From Paenibacillus hamazuiensis (GTDB lineage Bacteria; Bacillota; Bacilli; Paenibacillales; NBRC-103111), in contig NZ_JALRMO010000001.1 of NCBI RefSeq assembly GCF_023276405.1, positions 8,223,501 through 8,287,500 on the forward strand: DNA of 64,000 nucleotides, in the 5' to 3' direction. The translations under genes were made by a program, and so were the position numbers. Numbering within the stretch: the stretch's first letter is position 1; the number at the start of each line of letters is the position of its first letter. Below, one piece after another: positions 1 to 9,200 of this stretch. Under the pieces are notes generated by a model. It saw only the letters and a program-made list of their open reading frames with translations, did no database searches and was not told the DNA's origin.

Positions 1-1
1 C

Positions 2-1246
2 GCAGTTCTGTTTCCGGGGCAAGCCTCCCAGTATGTCGGGATGGGCAAAACATGGTACGAACGCCACGAATCGGTTCGGGAGCGCTTCTCCGAAGCTTCG
101 GAGATACTTGGATTCGATCTCGCCGAGCTGATGTTCAGCGGCCCTGCGGCCCGGCTGAACCAAACGGAAAATACGCAGCCGGCTTTGCTTGTGCTCAGCG
201 TGGCCATGTTCGAAGCGATCCGCCGCGAGGATGGCATCCGCCCCTCCTATCTGGCCGGCCACAGCATCGGCGAGTTGTCCGCCTTGACGGCGGCCGGCGT
301 CATCGGGTTTGCCGATGCCGTCCGGCTGGCGCGTATCCGGGGCGAAGCGATGGCAGCCTGCTCGGAAGGCAGCGGGGGCGGCATGATGGCCGTAACGGGC
401 ATCACCGGCGCCGAAGTTGCCGCCGTGCTGATGGGCATCGATCCGGACGGCGTCTCCGTGCAGGTCGCCAACTATAACTCGCCGAAGCAAACGGTTTTAT
501 CCGGCAGCGCGGAAGGGCTGAAGCTTGCCGGCGAACGCATTGCGAAGCTCGGGGCGGATGCCAAGGTGATCCCGCTCAACGTCAGCGGGCCGTTCCACAG
601 CCGCTTCATGGCCGGCGCCGCCGAAGCTTTGGAGAAGGCGCTGCAGCCTGTGCAGCTTGGCGCCATGGCCGTTCCCGTCGTCTCCTGCCTGAACGGGCAG
701 CCGTACGTGCCGGACGACGATATCAAAGCGTCGCTTGTCGCCCAGGTGACGCAGCCCGTGCGCTGGACGTCCGTTTTGTCCACTTTGATGGAAGCGGGAG
801 TAGAACAGTGGCTCGAGGTCGGTCCGAAGGACGTGCTGAAGAAGCTGACGCTGCATACGTTCCCCGGCGCGAACGCGTACGCGTACGACGACGAAGCGGA
901 CCGCGAGCGCCAGGCGCAAAGCAAGCTGAACCGGCCGAACCTGGTCGGGCTCTGCATGGGGGCGGCGGTATGCACACGCAACTCGAACTTCGACGAGGCG
1001 GCCTACGAGCGTGGGGTCATCAAGCCGTATCAGGAGCTTCAGGCGCTGTACGAATCGGCGGAGAAGGAAGGCCGCGTGCCGACTCAGGAAGAGATGGGCA
1101 GGGCGCTGAGCCTGCTTCGCGTTATTTTCGAAACGAAAGGAACTCCGGCGGAGGAGCGGGTGCAGAGGTTTAAGCATATTCTCGCGGCGACGGATACGGA
1201 AGAGCTGTTTCCCGAATATGCAGATTTGATTCTGGAGGGAGCGTAA
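2..1246 (+). CDS. trans-acting malonyl-CoA:ACP acyltransferase (5' end outside window)
   Basis: The reading frame is open from base 2 and already shows the first acyltransferase motif (LFPGQASQYVGMG), so the true start lies left of the window. The nucleophile elbow GHSIGE is near base 260. The malonyl-type motif GPFHS is near base 590. About 100 residues follow the core fold, as in many discrete ATs of trans-AT PKS systems. It should load malonyl-CoA onto the carrier proteins of the downstream AT-less modules. Its stop overlaps the ATG of the next PKS gene by one base (TAATG), so the two are probably translationally coupled. An ordinary fatty-acid FabD is the alternative, but the context and C-terminal extension favour a cluster AT. 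Confidence 0.9.
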   Translation, partial: AVLFPGQASQYVGMGKTWYERHESVRERFSEASEILGFDLAELMFSGPAARLNQTENTQPALLVLSVAMFEAIRREDGIRPSYLAGHSIGELSALTAAGVIGFADAVRLARIRGEAMAACSEGSGGGMMAVTGITGAEVAAVLMGIDPDGVSVQVANYNSPKQTVLSGSAEGLKLAGERIAKLGADAKVIPLNVSGPFHSRFMAGAAEALEKALQPVQLGAMAVPVVSCLNGQPYVPDDDIKASLVAQVTQPVRWTSVLSTLMEAGVEQWLEVGPKDVLKKLTLHTFPGANAYAYDDEADRERQAQSKLNRPNLVGLCMGAAVCTRNSNFDEAAYERGVIKPYQELQALYESAEKEGRVPTQEEMGRALSLLRVIFETKGTPAEERVQRFKHILAATDTEELFPEYADLILEGA

Positions 1247-4200
1247 TGGGCACCTCCATATTAAGGCTGGATGAACTGGACTTCGGCGGGCTGACGGCAA
1301 GGGGCGAATCGGGACGGGGAGCCCGCGCGGAGGAGGCGCCACGCGCCTCCCGGGCTGTAGCCATCATCGGCATGAGCGGCAAAATCGGCGCAGCGGACGA
1401 TCTCGAAGCATTTTGGGAGCTGCTGGAAAGCGGACGGGAAGGATTGCGGCCGCTTCCGGAGGAGAGGCGCAAGGATGTCGACGCTTATTTGGCCGCCAGA
1501 GGCGTGAAGCTCCCGATCTCCGAAAGCCGGTATGTGAAGGAATCGTTTCTGACCGATATCGCCGGCTTCGACCCCGCTTTCTTCGGCATTTCCCGGCAGG
1601 AGGCAAACCTGATGGACCCGAATCAGCGCATATTCCTCGAGACCGCCTGGAAGGCGCTCGAAGATGCAGGATACGGCGGCCAGGACGTTCGCGGCTCCGA
1701 TACGGGCATATTCGTCGGCTTCTCGTCAGATTTCGGCGAGGGCTACAGGCAGATGCTTTCCGTGCTGGCGCCGGATGCGCCGGAGATTTCCGTAGCGGGC
1801 AACATCAAATCGATTATCGCGAGCCGGCTCGCCTATCATCTGAACCTGCGCGGACCGGCCATGCTCATCGACACCGCCTGCTCGTCCGGTCTGATGGCGA
1901 TGTATTTGGCGTGCCGTTCGATCCAAAGCGGCGATTGCTCGATGGCGCTCGCCGGCGCCGTCAAATGCGATCTTCTCCCGCTGCTGGCGGACGATTCGGA
2001 GGACGGAGTCGGCATTAAGGACATTCAGGATACATATGCCCCGGACGGCCATACCCGCACATTCGATGACGCCTGCGCAGGGACCGCCGGGGCCGAAGGC
2101 AGCATCGCCTTCGTGCTGAAATCGCTGGACGCCGCTTTGCGCGACGGGGATGCGATCCGTGCGGTCATCCTCGGGGGAGCGGCTAACCAGGACGGAGCGT
2201 CCAACGGCATCACTGCCCCGAATTCGGAAGCGCAGGAGGACCTGATCGTCCGCGCATTGTCGGATGCGGGAGTTTCGGCGGAGAGCATCAGCTACATCGA
2301 AGCTCACGGCACGGCCACCCGGCTCGGCGATCCAATCGAAATCAGCGGCCTGCAAAGGGCGTTCAGCCATTTTACGAGGAAAAAGCAGTTTTGCGCCGTC
2401 GGTTCCTTAAAAACGAACATCGGACATCTGGACAACGCAGCGGGCCTCGGCGGGGTCGCCAAGGTCGTCTTGTCGATGCAGCGCGGCATGCTGCCGGCCA
2501 GCCTGAACTTCGCCGTACCGAACCGCAACATTCCGTTCGTTCAGTCTCCGCTTTACGTGAACGACCGGACCGTACCGTGGGCCGGAGGTGCGGACGGCAA
2601 GCTGCGCGCCGGCATTAACAGCTTCGGGTTGAGCGGCACGAACTGCCATCTTGTGCTGGAATCGGCACCGCCTTCGCGTGTGCGGCCCGAGCAGAGCGGG
2701 CCGTTCCTGCTGCCGCTCAGCGCGCAAAATATGCAGACGCTGCAGCAGTTGGCCGGAACATATAAGGAGCGGCTGGCGGACCCCGGGGTGGACCTGGCCG
2801 ACGCCGTGTTTACTGCAGCGCGGGGACGTCTGCATCACCAGGCGCGCCTCGCGGTGCTGTTCGAAACGCGCAAGCAGCTTTGCGCGGCATTGGAGCGTTT
2901 CGCCGAGGCGGGAGTCGCCGCTTCGCCCGATCCGTTATTGCGCTGTGGCGAGCATCGGGTCGTCGCGCAGGAAACCGGCATCCGCAGGCCGGGCGACATC
3001 ACGGAAGCGGACTGCGAGCGGCTGAGCGCCGAAGCGCGGGCGATGATGGAGGGCCGGCGCGAACGGCTGTCCGCCGAGGTGCTGGCCCGCTGGGCCGAGC
3101 TGTACATCGCCGGCGCCGAGCTGCCGTGGGATTATTTGACCTGGCGGATGGAGGTAAGGCGGGTGCCGCTGCCGACGTATCCGTTCCGCCGCATTCGCTG
3201 CTGGGCGGATCAGGGGGAGGGTGCAAGGCGGAAGCCGCAAGAGCGCTCCCATCCACTGTTCGATGCGGCGGCCGTCGCCACTTTCGGCCACACGCTGTTT
3301 AGAAGCGAACTTAAGGCCGATGAGCATTGGGAGCTGGCCGACCACAAAATTCAGGGCATTTGTGTGCTGCCCGGCACCGGTTTCGTCGAGATCATGACGA
3401 GCTGCGTGCGGGATTATTTCCGGCACGAGGGAGATATCGTTTTGACGGACATCATGTTCATCCATCCTTTCTCCATGGAGAAGGGGGCATCCAAGGAGCT
3501 CCATTTGCTCGTCGAGGACGAGGATGAGGATGAGAATGGGCAGGCGGGCAGGCGCCGGCTTCGCTTCGCCAGCGTCTCCGAGGAAGGCGAGTGGGTCGTT
3601 CACGCTGAAGCCTCTTGGCGCGGCGATACACGAAGCGGCGGGACTGAAGACGGGACGAAGTCCTCGTCGCGGCTGGATGTGCAGGAGGTCAAGTCGCGGC
3701 TGTCCCGAGTCGTCCAAATGAGCTTGCACGACGACTTGTCGCGCGGGCTTGAGCTCGGCGACCGCTGGAACGGCTCGTTCGTCGGCGGCTGGATGGACGA
3801 GGCGCAGCAGGAGTTTTTGGTCGAGCTGGCTCTGCCGGAGCGTTACCGCTCCGAAGCGGGCGCGTATCGGCTGCATCCTGCGCTGATGGATACCGCCGTG
3901 AACGCAGTCAATCATTTGATGGGCGACGGAGAGCTGTACTTGCCGTTGTCCTACGGCGAGCTGACGGTCTATGAGCGGATGCCGGATCATATATGGGTTC
4001 AATTGCGCAAAACCGAAGGGGCGTACGGGGCTCCGATTCACCGTTTTGAAATCGGCATTTATGACGATGGCGGAAGCTCTGTTTTGAACGTTCGCAATTA
4101 TTGCATCAAATCCGCTTCGAAGGCGGCGGACTTCATCGTCGGGACGGAATCCGGGACTCAGTACGGGTACGTACAGACGTTCAGAAGCTATTCTCTTCCG

Positions 4201-6051
4201 GATTCGAGTGAGCTTCCGCGGGGGGCTGTAGTGGTGGCCGGGAAGCGTTCCTCCGTACTGGAAGGGATCATCGGACGTTTGCAGGAGCAAGGACGGCGGG
4301 TGATCGAGGCGTTCCCGGAAAACGGAAACTGGGAGCAAGCTCTGGCTCACGCCGCTGACGTGGTGAACGCCGGGGAGTCGATCGCGCTCGCGGTATTCGA
4401 ATGGAGCGGTTCCGGCTCCATGGAGGAAGATGCCGCTTCATGGGAAGCGGAAGCGAATGAAGCCCTTCAGGAAGGCTTCGCCTTCCTGAAGGCGTGGACC
4501 GCCGCGAGACTGAAGGCGCAGGCGGGCCTCGCAGCGCTGACCGGCTGCGGCTGGACCGTCGGCGAAGGCGACAGGAGCGTGCGGCCGGAGCAGGCCGCGC
4601 TGGGCGGACTGTGGCGCGTAGCCGCCTTGGAGTTCGAAGCCCAAGGCATGCGCTGCATCGACCGCGACGACGAAACGCCGGCGCAGGCGCTGCTGGCCGA
4701 GCTGGCCGCTTCCGGGCGGCCGGGATTCATCGCGTACCGCCAAGGCGCAGCCTACGAGCCGGCCGTCGAGCCAAGCCCGACACCGGCCACGGCTGCGTTT
4801 GTGGATGCCGCACGAGAAGCCGACGGGCTGGTCATCATCAGCGGAGGGACGGGGGATCTCGGCATCGAGGTTGCCGGGCTGCTCGCCCGCCGGGGCTTCC
4901 GGCGTCTGGCGCTGCTCGGTCATCGTCCGGTTCCCGCCCGCGAGCTGTGGGAGCAGATTGCCGAGCCATTCTCGCCCGCGGACGAGGAGCTGCGCGGCAA
5001 AGTCCGCCGCTGGCTCGAGCTGGAGCGCAGCGTGGATGAGCTCAAGGTCGTCTCGGTGCCGCTCGGGCAATACGATGAAGTCGCGGCGGCGCTGGCCGAA
5101 CTGCGAGCCGCCTGCGGCCGTATAAGCGCAGTATTTCATCTGGCAGGCCGGGCAGGCGACGGATTTATTATTCAGAAAAACGAAGAAACGTTCCGCAGCG
5201 TATATGGACCAAAGGCGGACGGTGCCTGGCAGCTGCATCTGGCGACGCTGGAGGATCGGCCGGAGCTGTTCGTCGTGTTTTCCAGCATTTCCTCGCTGCT
5301 GCTGAATCCCGGGCAGTCCGATTATACGGCGGCCAACCTGTTCCTCGATGCGCTTGCCGAGCACCGGCGCCAAGCCGGACTGCCGGCGCTCAGCCTGCAG
5401 TGGCCGGCTTGGCGCGAAACGGGCATCGCCCGCCGCATGGGGGCGATCGACGAGGAAGAGGCGTTTGCGCCGGTAAATACGGCGGAAGCTTTGGACTTGC
5501 TGGACCGGGTGCTGGGCGCTAGCGGCGAGCTGCCGCCGGTGCTCATGCCCGGCCGGAAACGCCGGCAGGCCGCTCCCGCATTCCGCCAGGCGAAGCCGGC
5601 TGCCGCAGCGCAGTCGGCCGCCGGCGAAGTGAAGCTGCTCGGCATCGCAGTGCCTGACGAGCTCGATCTCGCGGTGGCGCAAATCTGGGCCCGCACCTTG
5701 GCGCTGGCGGAGCTGGAGGCGGACGATGAATTCGTCGGCCTGGGCGGCAACTCGCTGCTCACCTCGCAAATGCACCGCGAGTTCGAGAAAAGGTTCCCCG
5801 GTGTAATGGACATCGCCGATCTGTTCACTTATACGACGATCCGCCGGCAGGCGGAGCATGTGAGAGCGCAAAGCCGCAAAGAGCGGATGCCGACGAAGGA
5901 GCCGACCAACAAGGAACCGGCCAATGAGCAGGCGAAGGACAACCGGATCGACGAGGGCAATATCGACGAAGTATTGGAGCTTTTGTTCCGCGGGGACATT
6001 ACGGTCGAGGAATCGTCCAGCCGCCTTACGAATCCCCCGAAAGCGACGTAA
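1246..6051 (+). CDS. AT-less polyketide synthase module, KS-DH-KR-ACP
   Basis: A 1601-residue protein with KS about 38-470 (Cys212 in DTACSSG, His354 in EAHGTA, His394 in NIGH), a post-KS linker, DH about 665-955, KR about 1185-1400 and ACP about 1475-1545. The DH has an intact HxxxGxxxxP motif (His700) and Asp882. The KR has GGTGDLG at 1200-1206 and Tyr1360 in SDYTAAN. The carrier serine is Ser1503 in GGNSL, where Asn replaces the usual Asp. No acyltransferase domain is present, so malonyl must come from the discrete AT just upstream. The module should add two carbons, reduce the ketone and dehydrate to an enoyl unit. An Asp in the KR diagnostic loop (AGDG) suggests B-type stereochemistry, which is inference. 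The last ~55 residues are hydrophilic with a helical end, like a docking tail. Confidence 0.93.
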   Translation: MGTSILRLDELDFGGLTARGESGRGARAEEAPRASRAVAIIGMSGKIGAADDLEAFWELLESGREGLRPLPEERRKDVDAYLAARGVKLPISESRYVKESFLTDIAGFDPAFFGISRQEANLMDPNQRIFLETAWKALEDAGYGGQDVRGSDTGIFVGFSSDFGEGYRQMLSVLAPDAPEISVAGNIKSIIASRLAYHLNLRGPAMLIDTACSSGLMAMYLACRSIQSGDCSMALAGAVKCDLLPLLADDSEDGVGIKDIQDTYAPDGHTRTFDDACAGTAGAEGSIAFVLKSLDAALRDGDAIRAVILGGAANQDGASNGITAPNSEAQEDLIVRALSDAGVSAESISYIEAHGTATRLGDPIEISGLQRAFSHFTRKKQFCAVGSLKTNIGHLDNAAGLGGVAKVVLSMQRGMLPASLNFAVPNRNIPFVQSPLYVNDRTVPWAGGADGKLRAGINSFGLSGTNCHLVLESAPPSRVRPEQSGPFLLPLSAQNMQTLQQLAGTYKERLADPGVDLADAVFTAARGRLHHQARLAVLFETRKQLCAALERFAEAGVAASPDPLLRCGEHRVVAQETGIRRPGDITEADCERLSAEARAMMEGRRERLSAEVLARWAELYIAGAELPWDYLTWRMEVRRVPLPTYPFRRIRCWADQGEGARRKPQERSHPLFDAAAVATFGHTLFRSELKADEHWELADHKIQGICVLPGTGFVEIMTSCVRDYFRHEGDIVLTDIMFIHPFSMEKGASKELHLLVEDEDEDENGQAGRRRLRFASVSEEGEWVVHAEASWRGDTRSGGTEDGTKSSSRLDVQEVKSRLSRVVQMSLHDDLSRGLELGDRWNGSFVGGWMDEAQQEFLVELALPERYRSEAGAYRLHPALMDTAVNAVNHLMGDGELYLPLSYGELTVYERMPDHIWVQLRKTEGAYGAPIHRFEIGIYDDGGSSVLNVRNYCIKSASKAADFIVGTESGTQYGYVQTFRSYSLPDSSELPRGAVVVAGKRSSVLEGIIGRLQEQGRRVIEAFPENGNWEQALAHAADVVNAGESIALAVFEWSGSGSMEEDAASWEAEANEALQEGFAFLKAWTAARLKAQAGLAALTGCGWTVGEGDRSVRPEQAALGGLWRVAALEFEAQGMRCIDRDDETPAQALLAELAASGRPGFIAYRQGAAYEPAVEPSPTPATAAFVDAAREADGLVIISGGTGDLGIEVAGLLARRGFRRLALLGHRPVPARELWEQIAEPFSPADEELRGKVRRWLELERSVDELKVVSVPLGQYDEVAAALAELRAACGRISAVFHLAGRAGDGFIIQKNEETFRSVYGPKADGAWQLHLATLEDRPELFVVFSSISSLLLNPGQSDYTAANLFLDALAEHRRQAGLPALSLQWPAWRETGIARRMGAIDEEEAFAPVNTAEALDLLDRVLGASGELPPVLMPGRKRRQAAPAFRQAKPAAAAQSAAGEVKLLGIAVPDELDLAVAQIWARTLALAELEADDEFVGLGGNSLLTSQMHREFEKRFPGVMDIADLFTYTTIRRQAEHVRAQSRKERMPTKEPTNKEPANEQAKDNRIDEGNIDEVLELLFRGDITVEESSSRLTNPPKAT

Positions 6052-6058
6052 ACCAACC

Positions 6059-6202
6059 CGGTCCCCCAAAAGTGAAGCAACCCTTCGCAGCAAATTCCGG
6101 GTACTTTTGGGGGAGCCCCCATGAACATACCGGTCCCCCAAAAGTGAAGCAACCCCTCGCAGCAAATTCCGGGTACTTTTGGGGGAGCCCCCATGAACAT
6201 AT
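6059..6202 (+). repeat. two tandem 72-bp hairpin repeats between PKS genes
   Basis: Units 6059-6130 and 6131-6202 differ at only two bases. Inside each unit the arms TCCCCCAAAAGT and ACTTTTGGGGGA can form a 12-bp stem. Degenerate pieces of the same motif flank the pair, near 6030 and near 6210-6226. The ~200-bp gap is unusual in a cluster whose other genes overlap or nearly touch. It could be an mRNA-processing or attenuation element, or a mobile repeat. No T-run follows the stems, so simple terminators are unlikely. Confidence 0.9.
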
Positions 6203-6253
6203 TTTGTGCGCTTTTGGGGAATCCCCGAATTTGGATAAAGGGAGTGTTTGATT

Positions 6254-9200
6254 GTGGAGCAGGTCAAAAAATACATTTTGTCCCAGGTCGCCGGGCAGAA
6301 GCTGTCCAAGGAAGAGGCCAAAGCGCTGCTTCTGGAGCTGACCTCCGCGGAGGTTGCGATCGATAAGGATATCGCGGTGATCGGGCTTGCCGGCAAATTT
6401 CCGCAAGCGGAAAATGCCGAGGCGTTCTGGAAGCTGCTGCGGGAGGGGGTCAATTGCATTCGCGAATACCCTGCCCACAGGCTGAAAGATTTCGAGCCGA
6501 TTTTGCAAAACCCGTATTATACCGAATTTATGTTCGGCCGGGACATTCAGCCGGAAGACTTCGCCCACATCCACGTCAAGGCCGGCTACATGGACAACAT
6601 CGACCGTTTCGATGCGGATTTCTTCGGTATTCCCCGCTCCGAGGCGACGTACATGGACCCGAGCCAGCGTTTGGCGCTTGAGACCGCATGGGAAGCCATG
6701 GAAGACGCCGGCTACGGCGGCGATACACTGATCGGCAGCCGGACCGGGGTGTATATCGGCAAGGACGGAACGAACTATTCCTATTACCGGCTGTGCTCCT
6801 TCCGCGACCCGATGCAGCTGACCGGCTCCTGGGAAAGCTTGATCGCGAGCCGCATCTCGTATTTGTACGATTTCAAAGGCCCCTGCATGATCATCGACAC
6901 CGCCTGCTCGGCCGGTCTCATCAGCGTTCATATGGCGGCTCAAGCGCTTTTGGCCGGGGAGTGCGATCAAGCGATCGCCGGCGGCGTCAACCTGTTCACG
7001 ACCGGCGAGCTGAAGGCCCGTTTTCTCGAGGGAGCGAACATGGGGAACGTCGAATCCGACGACAGCGCGATCCGTACGTTCGATGCCAGGGCCAACGGCA
7101 CCGTATGGGGCGAGGGCGTCGGCCTTGTCATGCTTAAACCGCTGCAGCGCGCCATTGCCGACGGGGACAACATCCGCGCGATCATTAAAGCGAGCGTCAT
7201 CAACAATGACGGCTCGACGAACAGCTTGACGGCGCCGAGCGCGAAAACGCAGGAGGAAGCGATTTTTCAGGCGTGGGAAAAAGCGGGTATTTCGCCCGAG
7301 ACGGTCAGCTACATCGAAGCGCACGGAACGGGCACCGTTCTCGGAGACCCGATCGAGATCAAAGGGCTGACGAGCGCCTTCCGCCGTTATACGTCGCGTA
7401 AGCAGTTTTGCGCCATCGGTTCGCTGAAGACGAACATGGGGCATATGGTCGGAGCGTCCGGCGCCGCTTCGCTGATCAAGGTGATCAAGGCGATGGAGCA
7501 TAAGGAGCTGGCGCCGATCATCAATTTCCAAACGCCCAATCCGTACATCAACTTCACGGACAGCCCGCTGTACGTGAACGACACGGTTCGGCCGTGGGAG
7601 ACGGACGGCTTTCCGCGCCGGGCGGGCATCAGCTCCTTCGGCTTCAGCCGCACCAACTGCCACATGATCGTGGAGGAAGCGCCGGAGCTGACACCGGCAC
7701 CTGCGGGGCAGCCCCGCTACTGCCTGACGATCAGCGCCAAAAACGAGCAGGCCTACCGCGACTATATCCAAAACTATGCGGACCATCTGGAGGGCGGCGC
7801 CTGGAATTTGGCCGATCTGTGCTACACGTCCAACATCGGCCGCGGCCACTACGAATACCGCGCCGCGCTGGTGGCGAGCTCCAAAGATGAGCTGCGCCGG
7901 CAGATCGCGGTGCTGGCCGCCCAGCAAGGCTTGGCGGACGGCATCCCGTACGTATTCGCCGGCAACCATCGCATTGTCAGCGAGAAAAAGACGCAGCTGG
8001 AGCCGGGCGAGCTGCGCATGCGCGAGCGTCGCCAGCTCAACGAGACGGCCGCGGGCAAGCTGCGCGATTACCTGGAGAACGGCTCGTCGGCCGCGTCGCT
8101 GCTGGCGGAGGTGTGCCGCTTGTATGCGGCCGGCGCCGACGTCGACTGGAAGGCCGTGTACGCGGGTGAGAAGCGCCGCCGGATTCCTGTGCCGGTGTAT
8201 CCGATGCAGCGCATCCGGTACTGGGCCGCTCCGAAAATCACCAAGGTTCGCTCGCAAGCAGTGAACGTTTTGCATCCGCTCGTGGAAGAGCAGCTGCCGG
8301 CCGGGGCGGCGGGCGAAACGGTATACGAAACGAAATTCCGAATCGATCGGCACTGGGTGCTGTCGGATCACCGCATCAGCAAGCGGGCTGTGCTGCCGGG
8401 CACCACTTATTTGGAGATGGCGAGGTTTGCCGCGGCAAGAGCCTTCGGCAGAGACAGCGTAGAGCTGCGCGACATTTACTTCCTCGTTCCGATGGTGGTG
8501 GAGGAAGGGGCGGAGGTTACGGCACGGCTGACGCTCTCCGGTTTGTCCGGGCAGTCCGCTGCGGAACCGGGCGGTTACGCGTTTACGGTTTCCAGCCTCA
8601 ACCAAGATGGAGACTGGGTTCCCCATGTCGAAGGCAAGCTGCTTCCGCTGGCCGCCGCGCCGGATAGGGAGAAGACGGATTTGGCTCAGCTGAAAAGCCG
8701 CGCGGATAGCGTCATCGACCCGTTTATTGGGGAAACCGACACCGGCGTGTTCCAGTTCGGACCGCATTGGGACACGGTCCGCGTCGTATGGCAGCTCGGT
8801 TCGGAGACGCTCGCGAAGCTGCAGCTGAATGCGCCGTTTCAGCCGGAGCTCGGCGTATACAAGCTGCACCCGTCGGTGCTCGACAACGCCATGAACCTGC
8901 TCAGCCAAAGCACGGGAGCGACGTTCCTGCCGTTTACGTATAAGAGCTTCCGGCTGTATACGCCGATGACGGACGACATGTATTCGCACATCCGCGTCCA
9001 CGAAAACAAAGGCGGAAGCGGCGAAACGATCACCTACGACGTCGACCTGCTGGACGGCGAAGGCCGCGTGCTGGCGCAAGTCAGCGGGTATACGATCAAA
9101 AAGGTGCACGATGTTTCCGCTCTCGGCAGCGGCAGCGTGCCGGGCGAGTGCATGCAGATGGGCTGGGTGCTTCGTGAGCTGCCTGCGGCGGAAGCAGAAG

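Noticed and set aside
5829-6200. Minus-strand peptide with two 24-residue repeats
   Set aside because: It is the translation of the 72-bp DNA repeat in an intergenic gap, with no ribosome site; better explained as a nucleic-acid element.
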